64,000 nucleotides of DNA from Curtobacterium sp. BH-2-1-1. Its GTDB lineage: Bacteria; Actinomycetota; Actinomycetes; Actinomycetales; Microbacteriaceae. Made by a program: the position numbers and the translations under genes. Positions 52,614-63,389 of the stretch are shown here, in pieces. The first letter of the stretch is position 1. Each line of letters begins with the position of its first letter. The notes under the pieces are model-generated. The model searched no databases, was not told the origin of the DNA, and saw only the letters and a program-made list of their open reading frames with translations. The stretch is from contig NZ_CP017580.1 in assembly GCF_001806325.1 (NCBI RefSeq), positions 2,418,001-2,482,000 on the forward strand, written 5' to 3'.

Positions 52614-52883
52614 TCAGCGCGCGAACAGCACCTGCACGGCCGCGATGACCACGAGCACCGCGATGGGGACGCCCGCGATCCAGACCCCGGCGCGCACCTG
52701 CGTCCGCCGGATCGTGGCCGGCGCGTGCGACGTCCGGGCGAACTCGGTCGCCGCGACGAGCTCCGGGGCCGCGGCCGGCGGCGCGGGCTCGGGCTGGGGC
52801 CGGTCGTCCTCGAACGCGGGCACCTCGACCACGAGGTCGTCGGCGCGCGGCCGCTCCGGCAGTCGTGCGAAGTCGTTCGGCAT
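52614..52883 (-). CDS. Small membrane-anchored hypothetical protein
   Basis: 89 residues: acidic/proline-rich cytosolic part (DRPQPEPAPPAAAPELVAAT) and one C-terminal membrane segment (AGVWIAGVPIAVLVVIAAVQ) ending LFAR. Not recognised. The frame is open further upstream through the 9-bp repeats, which would add serine-valine-proline repeats, but ATG 52883 is the more conservative start. Confidence 0.55.
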   Translation of the reverse strand: MPNDFARLPERPRADDLVVEVPAFEDDRPQPEPAPPAAAPELVAATEFARTSHAPATIRRTQVRAGVWIAGVPIAVLVVIAAVQVLFAR

Positions 52884-52918
52884 GCGGACCCCCGTCCGTT
52901 CCCGTCCAGTGTGCCACG

Positions 52919-52963
52919 GCACCGACGGCACCGACGGCACCGACGGCACCGACGGCACCGACG
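52919..52963. repeat. Five copies of a 9-bp tandem repeat
   Basis: GGCACCGAC repeated five times without error, between the small membrane protein gene and the GT39-like gene. Perfect identity suggests recent expansion by slippage. Confidence 0.8.
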
Positions 52964-53006
52964 GCTTCCGCGCCAGCCGCGCGCCCACCGGCGGCCGAGC
53001 TGCGGG

Positions 53007-54455
53007 TCAGCCCTGGACGGTGAGCGCTCCCGACTGCAGGACGACCCGCCCGTCCTTCGGCAGCCACACCTGGAGTCCGCCGACCTCAGCGACCGAGAAC
53101 CGCGACCGCTCGGAGTCGAACAGCTGCGTCACGGCCCCGGACGGCGGGAAGCGTCGGTCGTTCCCGACCACGATCGCGACGTACGGCCCCTGGTCGGCCC
53201 GGGTGGTGCCGCGCTCGGCGACGTACGGCACGAAGAGCCCCGGGGTCGCCGACACGAACAGGATCTTGCCGTCCGGCACGTGCTGTTCCTCGAGGTAGTC
53301 CCCGAGCAGCGCGATGCCCGTCGGGTGCTGGCGTGCGATGTCCTGGCTGAGCCGGACGGACGGCACGACGAGCGAGACGACCAGCACGAGCGACAGCGCC
53401 GTCGCGACCGGGACCGCCCGCCGCACCGGCACACGCGGCAGTCGCGCCAGCCCGATCGCGGCCAGGACCAGCAGGAACGGCATCCACGCCGAGTAGTACG
53501 TGGGCAGCGCGATCTTCGCGACGACCACGTAGAAGCCCACGAGCAACGCCAGGGCGATGCCGACGTACGCGACGAGCCGGTCGGCCCGGATCGCCAGCGC
53601 TGCGACGACCCCGACGGCGAGGACGACGATCAGCAGCACCCCCGTGCCGGCCTCCATGAAGTGCAGGTTCGCCCACCACGGGGCGAACCGGTAGACGGTG
53701 CCGCCGATGGTGATCGGGTGGCCGGTGGTGTTCTGCCCCTCCTGGAACTCGATCATGTACCGGATCGCGGACCGGATGCCCATCGGCACGTACGACACGA
53801 CGAACACCAGCCCGAACGCGGCCGCCCACATCGCGCCGCCGACGAGCAGTCGACGCCATGCCCGGAACAGCACGGGCAGCAGCAGGAACACCGGCAGCAG
53901 CACCACGGTGGAGACCTTCGACGTCACCGACAGGGCCATCAGTGCACCGGACACCGGCGCGAGCCACCACCGGTCGCCGCGCATCCACACCCACGCCGTG
54001 GCCACCGCGAGCACGGCGAACGCGGTCATCACCGGGTCGAGCAGTGCCAGACGGTCGACACGCGGACCGGCACCACCGCGCGGCGTCAGCCACCAGAGGG
54101 CGGCGGCGAGCAGGGCGCCCCAGTAGCCGATCTCGCGCCGCAGCCACCAGTCCAGCGCGACGCCGACGCCGAAGGTCAGCAGGGCGACGAGCACCCGTGG
54201 ACCGATCGGACCCTGCCCGGCGACGAGCTGCGCGAGACCGAACAGGTACTTCGCGGTCGGGGGGTGCTCGCGGTTGAACGAGAAGTCGCCGTGCACGTAC
54301 TGCCACCCGGCGCGGAGGTAGATGTCCTCGTCGCCGGTGATGTTGGGCCCGCCGATGTTCCAGAAGCACTGGTAGAGGGCCCAGAGCAGGACCACGGCCG
54401 CCACTCCTGCCCGGATGCGGAGGTCACCGGCGAGTGCGGACAGTCGTGAGGGCAC
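53007..54455 (-). CDS. GT39-like membrane glycosyltransferase
   Basis: 482 residues with 10 or more membrane segments. ITGDEDIYLRAGWQYVHGDF and NREHPPTAKYLFGLAQLVAG in the first external loop give the D-E and H-P-P pattern of protein O-mannosyltransferase/ArnT family enzymes that use polyprenyl-phosphate sugars. GTG 54455 is 6 nt after TAGGTT (54462-54467, minus strand), a leaderless arrangement. A soluble C-terminal domain of about 100 residues (LFVSATPGLFVPYVAERGTT) lies outside the membrane. Acceptor unknown. Confidence 0.85.
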   Translation of the reverse strand: MPSRLSALAGDLRIRAGVAAVVLLWALYQCFWNIGGPNITGDEDIYLRAGWQYVHGDFSFNREHPPTAKYLFGLAQLVAGQGPIGPRVLVALLTFGVGVALDWWLRREIGYWGALLAAALWWLTPRGGAGPRVDRLALLDPVMTAFAVLAVATAWVWMRGDRWWLAPVSGALMALSVTSKVSTVVLLPVFLLLPVLFRAWRRLLVGGAMWAAAFGLVFVVSYVPMGIRSAIRYMIEFQEGQNTTGHPITIGGTVYRFAPWWANLHFMEAGTGVLLIVVLAVGVVAALAIRADRLVAYVGIALALLVGFYVVVAKIALPTYYSAWMPFLLVLAAIGLARLPRVPVRRAVPVATALSLVLVVSLVVPSVRLSQDIARQHPTGIALLGDYLEEQHVPDGKILFVSATPGLFVPYVAERGTTRADQGPYVAIVVGNDRRFPPSGAVTQLFDSERSRFSVAEVGGLQVWLPKDGRVVLQSGALTVQG

Positions 54456-54500
54456 CGTCCGAACCTAGTTGCTCGGCCGCTCCCGAGCGAACCAGCCCGG

Positions 54501-56033
54501 TCAGCCGGCGTCCGGTGTCCGACCCGGCAGATCGACCGTGAACGCCGTCCGTCCCGCCTCCGAGGCGACTCGGACGAGCCCGTCGTGCGCGGACACGACG
54601 GCCCGGACGATCGCCAGCCCGAGGCCGCTCGTGCCGTGCTCGCGGGACCGGGACGCCTCGCCCCGGGTGAACCGGTCGAACAGCGTCGGGAGCACCTCGG
54701 CGGGGATGACCGGTCCGTCGTTCGCGACCACGAGACGCACGACGTCGCCGGTCCGCTGCAGGGAGACCACCACGGACGTGCCCTCCGGCGTGTGCGTCCG
54801 CGCGTTCGCCAGCAGGTTCGTCACGACCCGCCGCAGTTGCGTCGCGTCCGCGGACACCACGAGCGGGTGGTCGTCCAGCACCTGCAGCGTCCACCGGTGC
54901 CCGGGTGCGGTCGCGCGAGCGTCCATCGTCGCCTCGACGACGATCGACGTCAGGTCGACCGGCTCGCGCGCCGGTGCCGGGCCGGACGCCAGGGCGACGG
55001 CGTCGAGCCGAGCGAGCAGGAGCAGTTCCTCCACGAGGTCGCCCATCCGCACCGCCTCGCGCCCGATCCGGTCGACGTTGCGGCGGACCGCGTCGGCGTC
55101 GTCCGACGACGCCGAGAGCTCGGCGTACGCCCGCACGGTCGCGATCGGGGTCCGCAGCTCGTGCGACGCGTCGGCGACGAACGTCCGCATGCCCGTCTCG
55201 GCCTCGCGTCGGACCGTGAGCGCCCGGGCGACGTGTCCGAGGAGGCGGTTGAGCGCGGTGCCGACCTGCTCGACCTCGCGGTTCGCCGCGAGGTCCCCGG
55301 CCGAGACCCGCACCGGGATGTCCGTGTCCCCGCGCTCCAGGTCGAGCTCGGTGACGTCGGACGCCACGGCCGCCACCCGTTCGAGCGGGCGGAGCGATCG
55401 CCGGACGAGCAGGGTCAGCGCCCAGGCCGCGACGAGCAGACCGATGACCGTCACGACACCGATGACGAGCAGGAGGCGGGCGATGGCGGCGTCGAGGTCG
55501 CCGAGCGGCAGCGCGGTCACGAAGACGTCGCCGTCGTCGCCGACGGCCTGCGCCCGGTAGGTGCCGAGCTTCCCCAGGTCGACCGTCACGGGGTCGCCGT
55601 CGCTGGCGATGCGCGACAGGGTCGCCTCCTGCGCCGACGACAGCCCGTGCTGCCGGCCGCTGCTGTCCGTGTACCCGCCGAGGACGGTCGCGCCGTCCCG
55701 CAGGATCGCGACGACGGTGCCGGCGGACTGTCCGGGAGCGCCGATGAACGCGTTGTCCGGGTCCGAGCCGGAGCCGGTCGACGGGGGCGGTGGCCGTTCG
55801 CCGTCCGGTCCGCCGACGGTCCGCTCGGCAGCGGTCGCGAGTTCCGCGTCGAGCCGGTCGACCAGGTACCCGCGGAACGCGACGACCGTCACCGCTCCGA
55901 AGACGACGTTGGTCGCGACGAGCAGGAGCGCCACGGCCGCCACGATCCGCCACCGCAGCGACGGCACGCGCCGCCGACGGTCGGTGCCGTTCCGGGCCCG
56001 GGAGGCGCGGCTCGCCGTCCGCGGTCGGCTCAC
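54501..56033 (-). CDS. OmpR-type sensor histidine kinase
   Basis: 510 residues. Two membrane segments (about 29-52 and 185-210) flank an external sensor domain of about 130 residues; HAMP follows (RRSLRPLERVAAVASDVTEL). HisKA box FVADASHELRTPIATVRAYA, ATPase N box LRRVVTNLLANARTHTPEG and G box HGTSGLGLAIVRAVVSAHDG. GTG 56033 overlaps the regulator stop. The first ten residues (SRASR) are encoded by an antisense GGAGGCRCGG element. Same family layout as TcrY/MprB-like envelope sensors. Confidence 0.9.
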   Translation of the reverse strand: MSRPRTASRASRARNGTDRRRRVPSLRWRIVAAVALLLVATNVVFGAVTVVAFRGYLVDRLDAELATAAERTVGGPDGERPPPPSTGSGSDPDNAFIGAPGQSAGTVVAILRDGATVLGGYTDSSGRQHGLSSAQEATLSRIASDGDPVTVDLGKLGTYRAQAVGDDGDVFVTALPLGDLDAAIARLLLVIGVVTVIGLLVAAWALTLLVRRSLRPLERVAAVASDVTELDLERGDTDIPVRVSAGDLAANREVEQVGTALNRLLGHVARALTVRREAETGMRTFVADASHELRTPIATVRAYAELSASSDDADAVRRNVDRIGREAVRMGDLVEELLLLARLDAVALASGPAPAREPVDLTSIVVEATMDARATAPGHRWTLQVLDDHPLVVSADATQLRRVVTNLLANARTHTPEGTSVVVSLQRTGDVVRLVVANDGPVIPAEVLPTLFDRFTRGEASRSREHGTSGLGLAIVRAVVSAHDGLVRVASEAGRTAFTVDLPGRTPDAG

Positions 56034-56752
56034 GTCGTCGGCCGGAGCACGTACCCAGCTCCGCGGACGGTCTGCAGCATCGGCTCGCGTCCGGCGTCGA
56101 GCTTCTTGCGCAGGTACGACACGTACATGTCCACGAGGTTGGACGACGTGCCGAAGTCCATCCCCCAGACGTTCGCCAGGAGTTGCTCCCGGGAGAGCAC
56201 GCGGTTGGCGTTCCGCGCGAGGTGCCGCAGCAGCTCGTACTCGGTCGGGGTGAGGTCGATCGGTTCACCGGCGCGCGTGACCGTCCTGGCGTCCTCGTCG
56301 AGCCGGAGGTCGCCGACACTCGTCCCGGCCGGACTCCCGACGGCCGCGACCCGGGGCGACGTCCGGGCCAGGATCCGCGCCCGGACGAGCAGCTCGTCGA
56401 TGCCGAAGGGCTTGGTCAGGTAGTCGTCGCCGCCGCCCGTGAGTCCGGCGAGCCGGTCCTCGGGGGCGTCCCGCGCCGTGAGGAACAGCACCCGCACGTC
56501 GTCCCGGGCGTCCCGGAGTCGTTCGAGCACCTCGAACCCGTCGATGTCCGGGAGCATCACGTCGAGGACGACCACGTCGGGTCGGAAGTCCCGGGCGGCG
56601 AACAGCACGTCACGCCCGCGGTGCACGGCCCGCACCTCCCAGCCGTCACCCGCGAACGCGAGGGCGACGGCGTCCGCGAGGGCGTGCTCGTCGTCGACGA
56701 CGAGGGCGCGGACGGGCGAGCCGTCGGTGCGCTGCAGCGGTTGCCCGGTCAC
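56030..56752 (-). CDS. OmpR-family response regulator
   Basis: 240 residues. Receiver: ALVVDDEHALADAV, phospho-Asp in DVVVLDVMLPDIDGFEVL, LTARDAPEDRL and the K of DDYLTKPFGIDELL. Winged-helix domain from about 140 (LDEDARTVTRAGEPIDLTPT; SSNLVDMYVSYLRKKL; VRGAGYVLRP). GTG 56752 is 7 nt after TAGGCT (56760-56765, minus), so the regulator-kinase mRNA is probably leaderless. Lies between two GT39-type genes, whose control it may provide. Confidence 0.92.
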   Translation of the reverse strand: MTGQPLQRTDGSPVRALVVDDEHALADAVALAFAGDGWEVRAVHRGRDVLFAARDFRPDVVVLDVMLPDIDGFEVLERLRDARDDVRVLFLTARDAPEDRLAGLTGGGDDYLTKPFGIDELLVRARILARTSPRVAAVGSPAGTSVGDLRLDEDARTVTRAGEPIDLTPTEYELLRHLARNANRVLSREQLLANVWGMDFGTSSNLVDMYVSYLRKKLDAGREPMLQTVRGAGYVLRPTT

Positions 56753-56787
56753 GCCCGCGAGCCTATCCACCGCGCCCTCGTCGTCGA

Positions 56788-58971
56788 TCACTTCGTGCTG
56801 CTCAGGTCGTAGACGGTCTGGCCGCCGACGGTCGTGGACTCGTAGTTCGCGGCGACCCACTCCTGGATGGCCGACGCCGTGGACGAACCGCCGCCCATCC
56901 CGCCGCCACCGGAGCCGGAGGAGACGTAGTACCCGATGTCCCCGTCGGCGACGTACGCCTTGAACTGGGCGAGCGTCGGCGCCGGGTCGCTCGACCACCC
57001 GCCGATCGCCATCACGGCGGTGTCGGTGTCGAGTTCGAGCTGTGCGGCCGACTGCGAGCCGTTGACGGCCGCGGCCCACTTCGCGTCGGACGCCTCGAGG
57101 AGCTTCTGCAACGCCGACGAGGTCGTCGACCCGCCACCGCCCATGCCGCTCGGGGCGCCGTCGGTCGAGCCCTCGGTGGTGCCGTCGGTCGTCCCGCTCG
57201 AGCCCTCGGTGGTCCCGGAGGCGCCACCGGGCGCCGTCCCGTCGGCACCCTCCGGCGCCTCGCCGGTCATGCCCTCCGGCGGGGTCCCGCCTGGACCCTG
57301 CTGGGAGCCGTCGTCGGAGGTGGAGCCGCCGCTCTCGGAACCGGAGGTCGACCCGCCGGGTCCACCCGCGCCTCCTGGCATGCCACCCGTGCCACCGCCG
57401 CCCATGCCGCCGGAGCTGCTGCCCGCCGGACCGACGCTCGGGATCGAACCGGAGTGCGCGACGGTCGTCGTGGCGAGGGCGTAGGCCGTGGTGCCGCTGA
57501 GCCCGAACAGGGTGCCGGCGAGGACGCCGATCGTGACGAGCCTGCGGAGCGACGGCACACTGCCCATCACGACGAGCGCTGCCGACAGCAGGCCGCCGGC
57601 CAGCATCACCCAGCGGAGCCAGGGCAGCCACGTCGGGTTCTCGTTGAGCAGGCACCAGCCCCAGAAGGCCGTGACGCCGATCATGGCGGCGAGGCCGATG
57701 CGGCCGGTGAAGCGCTCGCGGGCGTGCCAGAGCAGCGCGCCGCCGGTGCCGACGAGTCCGGCGATCGCCGGGGCCAGCGCGACCGTGTAGTACGGGTGGA
57801 TCGTGCCGGACATGTACGAGAAGACGAGTCCGGTGACGAGCAGCCAGCCACCCCAGAGCACGAGTCCGGCGCGGGCCGGGTCGGCCAGGTGACGGCGGCC
57901 GACGACGACCAGGCCGACGATCAGCGCGATGAGTGCGGCGGGCAGGAGCCACGAGATCTCGAGGCCCATCTCGGACGAGAACAGCCGGTTCAGACCCGTC
58001 GAGCCGCCGAACGAACCGCCCGCGGTGCCGCCGGTCATGCCGCCGCCTCCGCCGCCGTTGCCCGAGCCGCCGAAGATCCGACCGAGGCCGTTGTAGCCGA
58101 ACACGAGGTCGAGCACGGTGTTGTTCGTCGAGCCGCCGATGTAGGGGCGGGACTCGGCGGGCCACAGCCACACGGCGACCACCCACCAGCCGGCGGCGAC
58201 GACGAGGGACCCGGCGGCGATGAGCAGGCCGGCGACGCGCCGGCCCCAGGTGGTGCGAGCGGCGAACAGGTACACGAGGCCGAACGCCGGCAGGACGAGC
58301 AGCCCCTGCAGCATCTTCGTCAGGAAGGCGAACCCGAGGGCGACCCCGGCGAGGGCGATCCACTTCCAGCTGCCCCTCGGGAGCGCCCGCACGGTGCAGT
58401 ACGCGCCGGCGGTCATGAGGAGGACGAGCAGCGCGTCCGGGTTGTCGAACCGGAACATCAGCGCGGCGGCCGGGGTCGCCGCGACGACGAAGCCCGCGAG
58501 CAGCGCGCCGACGTTCGCCGTGGTGGCCCCGAGCCGGGCGAGCGTGCGGCGGACCGTGCCCCACACGAGCGCGACGGACCCGACGGCCATGAGGGCCTGG
58601 GGGAGCAGGAGGCTGAAGCTCGAGAAGCCGAACAGCCGGGCGGACAGCACCATCACCCACAGCGAGGCCGGGGGCTTGTCCACCGTGATGAAGTTCGACG
58701 AGTCGAGGGAGCCGAAGAAGAACGCCTCCCACGACTTCGTGCCGGCCTGCACGGCGGCGGCGTAGAAGCTGTTCGCGTACCCGGAGACGCTGAGGTCCCA
58801 GAGGTACACCACGGCGGTCACGGCGAGGAGCGCCCAGAACGCGGGCCGGAGCCAGCGGGCGTCCTCGCGCTCGCCGAGGAACAGGCGGGCGACGGGCTTG
58901 CGGCGCCGATCCCGCGCGTCGGTGCGCGCGGTCTCGCGTCGATCGGTCACGGGTATCGGGTACGTGGTCAT
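56788..58971 (-). CDS. ArnT/GT39-like glycosyltransferase with Gly/Ser-rich insert
   Basis: 727 residues. Membrane enzyme of the PMT/ArnT type: SGYANSFYAAAVQAGTKSWE and FITVDKPPASLWVMVLSARL in the first loop (D-K-P-P), FDNPDALLVLLMTAGAYC, and 11-13 membrane segments to about residue 500. Residues about 520-620 are a Gly/Ser/Thr low-complexity segment, and the last 100 (DTDTAVMAIGGWSSDPAPTL; VAANYESTTVGGQTVYDLSS) form an external domain. Probably transfers sugars from polyprenyl phosphate to an envelope acceptor. No ribosome binding site before ATG 58971. Confidence 0.86.
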   Translation of the reverse strand: MTTYPIPVTDRRETARTDARDRRRKPVARLFLGEREDARWLRPAFWALLAVTAVVYLWDLSVSGYANSFYAAAVQAGTKSWEAFFFGSLDSSNFITVDKPPASLWVMVLSARLFGFSSFSLLLPQALMAVGSVALVWGTVRRTLARLGATTANVGALLAGFVVAATPAAALMFRFDNPDALLVLLMTAGAYCTVRALPRGSWKWIALAGVALGFAFLTKMLQGLLVLPAFGLVYLFAARTTWGRRVAGLLIAAGSLVVAAGWWVVAVWLWPAESRPYIGGSTNNTVLDLVFGYNGLGRIFGGSGNGGGGGGMTGGTAGGSFGGSTGLNRLFSSEMGLEISWLLPAALIALIVGLVVVGRRHLADPARAGLVLWGGWLLVTGLVFSYMSGTIHPYYTVALAPAIAGLVGTGGALLWHARERFTGRIGLAAMIGVTAFWGWCLLNENPTWLPWLRWVMLAGGLLSAALVVMGSVPSLRRLVTIGVLAGTLFGLSGTTAYALATTTVAHSGSIPSVGPAGSSSGGMGGGGTGGMPGGAGGPGGSTSGSESGGSTSDDGSQQGPGGTPPEGMTGEAPEGADGTAPGGASGTTEGSSGTTDGTTEGSTDGAPSGMGGGGSTTSSALQKLLEASDAKWAAAVNGSQSAAQLELDTDTAVMAIGGWSSDPAPTLAQFKAYVADGDIGYYVSSGSGGGGMGGGSSTASAIQEWVAANYESTTVGGQTVYDLSSTK

Positions 58972-59048
58972 GGCAGTGAGGATTCCGGGCGTTCCCCGAC
59001 TGTCACCCTGCGTCGGCTATGCGCGCCCTAAGACGCGCGGCGCGCAGT

Positions 59049-59876
59049 TCACGCGTACCGCTGCGCCGCGCGCAGCGCCGCCCCCGTGTACGAGCCGCCG
59101 AACAGGAACACGTGCAGGAGCAGCGGCGCGAGCTGGTGCAGCTCGACCCGCTCCTGCCACCCGGCGGCGAGCGGGGACTCGGCGTCGTAGGCGGCGAGCA
59201 CGGCCTCGAGCCGGGGGAGTCCGAAGAGCCCGAGGAGCGCCAGGTCCGTCTCGGCGTGCCCGCCGTGCGCGATGGGGTCGATGAGCACCGCTCCCGTGGG
59301 CGTCGTCCCGTCGACCGGGTCCGCGTCCGTCGGCCAGAGCACGTTGCCCGCCCAGAGGTCGCCGTGCAGCCTCGCCGGCCGGTCCCCGACGAGCTCCGGC
59401 TGCGGTGACCCGAGCGTCCCGTCCTGGACCCGGTCGGCGACCCGGTCGAACACGGCTGCCTGGGCGTGGTCGAACCCGCCGGCGTCGACGATGCGGCGGA
59501 CGAAGTCGCGGATCCGGTACTCCGCGAAGAACTCGCCCCAGGTCGCGGGCGCGTGCGCGGCGTCGACGAACGGCGTGCGGGAGCGTCCCATCCGCAGGGG
59601 CGTGCCCGTCGGCCAGCCGGAGGGCGGCGCGCCCCAGTGCTCGGCGCCCGCGGCGTGGGTGTGCGCCAGGGACCGCCCGAACCGCTCGGCCTGCCGTGTC
59701 GACGGCGAACCGTCCGGGATCAGCTCGAGGTCGAGGACCGTCGGGCGGGGTCGACCGAGCACGCGGGCGATCCGGGTGCCGCCGTCGGGTTCGGCCTCGG
59801 CGAGCCAGTCCAGACCGGCTGCCTCGGCGGCGGCCTCGTCGGGGGAGGCGAAGGTCTTCACGTGCGTCTCGGCCAT
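59049..59876 (-). CDS. Fructosamine kinase family protein
   Basis: 275 residues. Aminoglycoside-phosphotransferase fold: RLHGDLWAGNVLW holds the catalytic Asp, LIDPIAHGGHAETDLALLGL the Mg-binding Asp; LELIPDGSPSTRQAERFGRS and HTHAAGAEHWG are fructosamine-3-kinase features. It phosphorylates glycated amines for deglycation. Confidence 0.87.
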   Translation of the reverse strand: MAETHVKTFASPDEAAAEAAGLDWLAEAEPDGGTRIARVLGRPRPTVLDLELIPDGSPSTRQAERFGRSLAHTHAAGAEHWGAPPSGWPTGTPLRMGRSRTPFVDAAHAPATWGEFFAEYRIRDFVRRIVDAGGFDHAQAAVFDRVADRVQDGTLGSPQPELVGDRPARLHGDLWAGNVLWPTDADPVDGTTPTGAVLIDPIAHGGHAETDLALLGLFGLPRLEAVLAAYDAESPLAAGWQERVELHQLAPLLLHVFLFGGSYTGAALRAAQRYA

Positions 59877-59910
59877 CGCCCCATCCTGCCGCTGTCGCCT
59901 CCGTACCGGG

Positions 59911-60759
59911 TCAGACCGCGTCGACGAGCGCCCTCGCCAGCGGGTGCCACTCGCGGGACGTCGGTCCGCTCAGCACGAGCGTCCGTGAGAGCCGCCGGGC
60001 CATCGGCACCATGACGAGGTCCGGCGGCAGCATCACCCGCCCGAGCGTCGGCACGATGGACACGCCCTCGCCCCGCTCGATCATCCCGAACATGGTGCTC
60101 ATCTCCCGCACCCGGTGGGCGTACCGGAACGGCTGCCCGTCGAGTTCGTGCAGCCGCTGGATCTGGTGCTCGCACCCGCCACCGCCCGCGACGAGGCCGT
60201 CCTCGTGCAGGTCGTCGAGCGTCAGCGCGGGGAGGTCGGCGAGCGGGTGGTCGCGGCGGACCACCGCGGCCATCTCGTCCTGCGCGACGACCACACCGCC
60301 CGGTGGCACCGGCGTCGGGTCGACGAGCACGGCGGCGTCGACCGTGCCGGCCTCGAGCCACTCGGGCATCTCGTCGTCGTCTCCCTCGTAGACCTGCACG
60401 TCGACGTCCGGCAGCGTGACCGCCCACAGCTCGCGGAGCCGCGGCAGCAGGCCCTGGCAGACGGTGGGGACGGCGGCGAGGCGCACGGTGCCGCGCGCCG
60501 TGGCGGGCCGGACCACTGCCTCCAGGGCCTCGACGGAGGCGAGCACGCTGCGGGCGTGGGCCAGCAGACGGTCGCCGAGGGGCGTCGTGACGGCGGCCGC
60601 CCCGCGCCGGACCACCGGACCGCCCACCTCGCGCTCGAGTCCTGCGAGGGCGTGCGACACGGCGGACTGCCCGACGCCGAGCACGGACGCCGCGCCCGTG
60701 AAGGAGCCGGCGTCGACGGTGGCGACGAACGCGCGCAGCTGGGGTACCGAGACGGTCAT
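59911..60759 (-). CDS. LysR-family regulator
   Basis: 282 residues. N-terminal winged helix: LRAFVATVDAGSFTGAASVL, GVGQSAVSHALAGLEREVG; C-terminal substrate-binding domain (VRLAAVPTVCQGLLPRLREL). GAGGA precedes the ATG. Divergent from an EamA transporter, which it probably controls through the repeat at 60787-60803. Confidence 0.9.
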   Translation of the reverse strand: MTVSVPQLRAFVATVDAGSFTGAASVLGVGQSAVSHALAGLEREVGGPVVRRGAAAVTTPLGDRLLAHARSVLASVEALEAVVRPATARGTVRLAAVPTVCQGLLPRLRELWAVTLPDVDVQVYEGDDDEMPEWLEAGTVDAAVLVDPTPVPPGGVVVAQDEMAAVVRRDHPLADLPALTLDDLHEDGLVAGGGGCEHQIQRLHELDGQPFRYAHRVREMSTMFGMIERGEGVSIVPTLGRVMLPPDLVMVPMARRLSRTLVLSGPTSREWHPLARALVDAV

Positions 60760-60786
60760 GCGTCTTCCTCATCCGTTCATGAGCGA

Positions 60787-60803
60787 CATGCGTTTGCCGC
60801 ATG
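60787..60803. promoter_or_regulatory. Probable LysR binding site
   Basis: CATGCGTTTGCCGCATG, an inverted repeat with a 5-base centre, in the 70-base gap between the divergent LysR and EamA genes; related CATG half-sites lie on its left side. Confidence 0.5.
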
Positions 60804-60829
60804 CGCCGACGATGTCGACACTAGGCGAC

Positions 60830-61735
60830 ATGAACGCGGTCCTCTACCTCCTCGTGGCACTGACCTGGGGCTCGAGCTTCCTGTTCGCGAAGATCGGGCT
60901 CGACGGGCTCGCACCGCAGCAGGTCGCCACGGTGCGCACGGTCCTCGGCGCGCTCACGCTCGTCGCGGTCCTGCTCGCGACCCGCCGGCGCTGGCCGCGG
61001 GAGCCACGGGTCTGGGGACACCTGCTCGTGGTGTCGGTGTTCCTCAACGCGGTGCCGTCGTCGCTCATGGCGTGGGCGGAGCAGACCGTGCCGTCCGGTC
61101 TCGCGAGCATCTACAACGCGACGACGCCGATCATGACGTTGGCGGCCCTCGCGGTGCTCGTGCCGTCCGAGCGGCTCCGCGGACGGCAGGTCGCGGGCAT
61201 CGTGCTCGGGATCGTCGGCGTCCTGGTGCTGGTCGGTCCGTGGAACGTCATCGGGGACCCGGGGGTCCTGGCGAGCGTGCCGGGGCAGGTCGCGCTGCTC
61301 GGGATGACCGCGTGCTACGGCATCGGCCTGGCGTACCTGCGGCGGGTGGCGGTCGGCAGCGCGTACGACCCGGTCACGCTCGCGACGGTGCAGCTGACGC
61401 TGGCCTCCGGACTGCTCCTGCTGGTCGCGCCCGTCATCGCCACGGGTCCGGTACGGCTGGACTGGAGGATCGTGGGGGCGATGGTCGCGCTCGGTTGCGT
61501 GGGCACGGGGCTGGCCTACGCCTGGAACACGCGGCTGGTGCAGGCGTGGGGAGCGGGTCGCGCCTCGACGGTCACCTACCTGACGCCCGTCGTCGGGGTG
61601 GTGCTCGGCGTGCTGGTCCTCGGCGAGCACGTCCGGTGGAACGAGCCGGTCGGGGGACTCGTGGTGCTGCTCGGCATCGCGCTGGCGTCGGGCGTGGTGG
61701 GCCGGCGGCGTCTGGGCGTGCGGGCTCCCGCCTGA
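60830..61735 (+). CDS. EamA/DMT family transporter
   Basis: 301 residues, 10 membrane segments in two EamA repeats. ALTWGSSFLFAKIGL opens the first, YNATTPIMTLAALAVLVPSE RL the middle, and STVTYLTPVVGVVLGVLVLG EHVRWNEP the conserved end of the second. Exports a metabolite such as an amino acid; not determinable. Its ending resembles the EamA remnant at 33959-34125 in family but not closely in sequence. Confidence 0.88.
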   Translation: MNAVLYLLVALTWGSSFLFAKIGLDGLAPQQVATVRTVLGALTLVAVLLATRRRWPREPRVWGHLLVVSVFLNAVPSSLMAWAEQTVPSGLASIYNATTPIMTLAALAVLVPSERLRGRQVAGIVLGIVGVLVLVGPWNVIGDPGVLASVPGQVALLGMTACYGIGLAYLRRVAVGSAYDPVTLATVQLTLASGLLLLVAPVIATGPVRLDWRIVGAMVALGCVGTGLAYAWNTRLVQAWGAGRASTVTYLTPVVGVVLGVLVLGEHVRWNEPVGGLVVLLGIALASGVVGRRRLGVRAPA

Positions 61736-61822
61736 ACGGGGGCCGGATCCGAGAGCGACCGCGGCCGTAGGATCAGGCCGAGAAGTCGTCCACGGAGTCG
61801 TCGACGGAGACGGAGACCGGTC

Positions 61823-63388
<1,566 letters not shown>

Positions 63389-63389
63389 C

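Noticed and set aside
52884-52988. Upstream ATG 52988 extending the small membrane protein through the 9-bp repeats
   Set aside because: No ribosome site and the added residues are only repeat-encoded; kept as a possibility in the findings.
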